Shown here piece after piece: positions 27,689 to 28,169 of a stretch of 28,169 bases of DNA. Origin of the DNA: DATBFX01 sp036558305 (lineage in GTDB: Bacteria; Chloroflexota; Chloroflexia; Thermomicrobiales; UBA6265). A model generated the notes under the pieces. The model saw nothing but the letters and a program-made list of their open reading frames with translations, did not search any database and had not been told where the DNA came from. How positions within the stretch are numbered: the stretch's first letter is position 1; every line of letters starts with the position of its first letter. The stretch lies in contig DATBFX010000545.1 in NCBI GenBank assembly GCA_036558305.1, positions 1 to 28,169 of the forward strand. Reading direction: 5' to 3'. Made by a program: the position numbers and the translations under genes.

Positions 27689-28169
27689 AACGACCCTCAC
27701 CGAACGGGTTCTCTTCGAGACCGGCGTCATCAAGGCGGTCGGCAGCGTCGACAAGGGCACGACGCAGACCGATACGCTGGAATTGGAGCGGGCCCGCGGT
27801 ATCACCATCAAGTCCGCGGTCGTCTCCTTCGACCTGAACGAACGCAAAGTCAACCTGATCGACACCCCCGGACACGCCGACTTCGTCGCGGAAGTCGAGC
27901 GGTCGCTACGCGTGCTCGACGCCGTCGTGCTCGTCGTCTCGGCCGTCGAGGGGGTGCAGGCGCAGACGCGGCGCATCGCCCAGGCGGTGCGCGCGGCCGG
28001 TCTGCCGCTGCTCATCTTCGTCAACAAGATCGACCGGCTCGGCGCCCGCGGCGAGGCTCTGCTCGCGGACGTCCGCCGCAAGCTGGACCTCCGCGTCGTC
28101 GCGATGAACACCGCGATCGGGCTCGGGGACCGGGCGGCGGCGATCGTGGCGTGCGATCGGGCCGACCCG
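27642..28169 (+). CDS. TetM/OtrA-like translation GTPase, N-terminal part (runs off window)
   Basis: The first 176 codons of an EF-G-like GTPase from ATG 27642. P-loop AHVDAGKTT is at residues 10-18; TLTERVLFETGVIKAVGSVD and KGTTQTDTLELERARGITIK (switch I) match ribosomal-protection proteins rather than EF-G, which usually has an E-Y-M-x-x-E-x-x-R-G-I-T pattern. G3 is DTPGHADF and G4 NKIDRL. TetM-type proteins chase tetracycline from the ribosome. Chromosomal members of this group in Actinobacteria and Chloroflexota may have other ribosome-release roles, so resistance should not be assumed. The C-terminal domains that would decide lie outside the window. Confidence 0.9.
   Translation, partial: MAIVNIGILAHVDAGKTTLTERVLFETGVIKAVGSVDKGTTQTDTLELERARGITIKSAVVSFDLNERKVNLIDTPGHADFVAEVERSLRVLDAVVLVVSAVEGVQAQTRRIAQAVRAAGLPLLIFVNKIDRLGARGEALLADVRRKLDLRVVAMNTAIGLGDRAAAIVACDRADP

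Noticed and set aside
1..28169. tRNA, rRNA, IS transposase, integrase or phage genes
   Set aside because: None was seen; the repeats present do not flank any recombinase gene.

Overview
The window is GC-rich with strong G/C wobble bias. Its gene content is mostly peptide-type ABC transporters, a MalT-like LuxR ATPase regulator, DUF433/DUF5615 proteins and SdpI-like, DoxX and cupredoxin-like membrane or exported proteins. This fits a Chloroflexota bacterium of the Thermomicrobia/Sphaerobacter type. That placement is inferred from gene content and codon use; there is no rRNA here. No IS element, phage gene, CRISPR array or tRNA was seen.

Positions 1-8506 are almost all on the minus strand. They hold a peptide/nickel-type ABC importer (Tat-like substrate-binding protein, OppB- and OppC-like permeases, OppD- and OppF-like ATPases), then an IclR regulator and the start of a DapA-family lyase/aldolase. 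A plus-strand DUF433/DUF5615 toxin-antitoxin-like pair splits the transporter between the OppC-like and OppD-like genes. An SdpI-family membrane protein lies upstream.

Positions 8628-18766 are on the plus strand: an 866-residue AAA/NB-ARC-TPR-LuxR regulator, then a cupredoxin-like exported protein, an NTF2/SnoaL-like protein, a DoxX-family membrane protein, a BBE-type FAD oxidoreductase, a class I methyltransferase, a DUF3574 protein, an EamA transporter and a CARDB-like exported protein with a strong terminator. An O-methyltransferase (18972-20171) runs convergently into a second minus-strand set: two peptide permeases, a small unknown protein and a lipoprotein made almost only of a Pro/Ala/Ser/Thr linker. 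No ATPase or binding-protein domain accompanies this second permease pair, so it may borrow subunits from elsewhere.

Positions 23762-28169 hold ribosomal protein L25, a flavin-dependent LLM oxidoreductase behind an unusual structured leader with a 17-codon ORF, proline dehydrogenase, a DUF4926 protein, and the first 176 codons of a TetM/OtrA-like GTPase preceded by an overlapping small leader ORF.

The most striking signal is a set of inverted repeats whose arms are short tandem repeats, mostly of a 7-bp unit. The unit sequence differs at every locus but the layout is the same: n x 7-mer, a 22-66 nt spacer, then n x reverse-complement 7-mer. Four such elements (6151-6266, 15451-15551, 20303-20382, 21412-21533) and one related long-armed inverted repeat (12513-12611) each lie between two co-directional genes. 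A G-rich 8-bp version (9562-9660) lies in frame inside the LuxR-type regulator. They could be intra-operon RNA structures that tune relative expression, or traces of a repeat-generating process.
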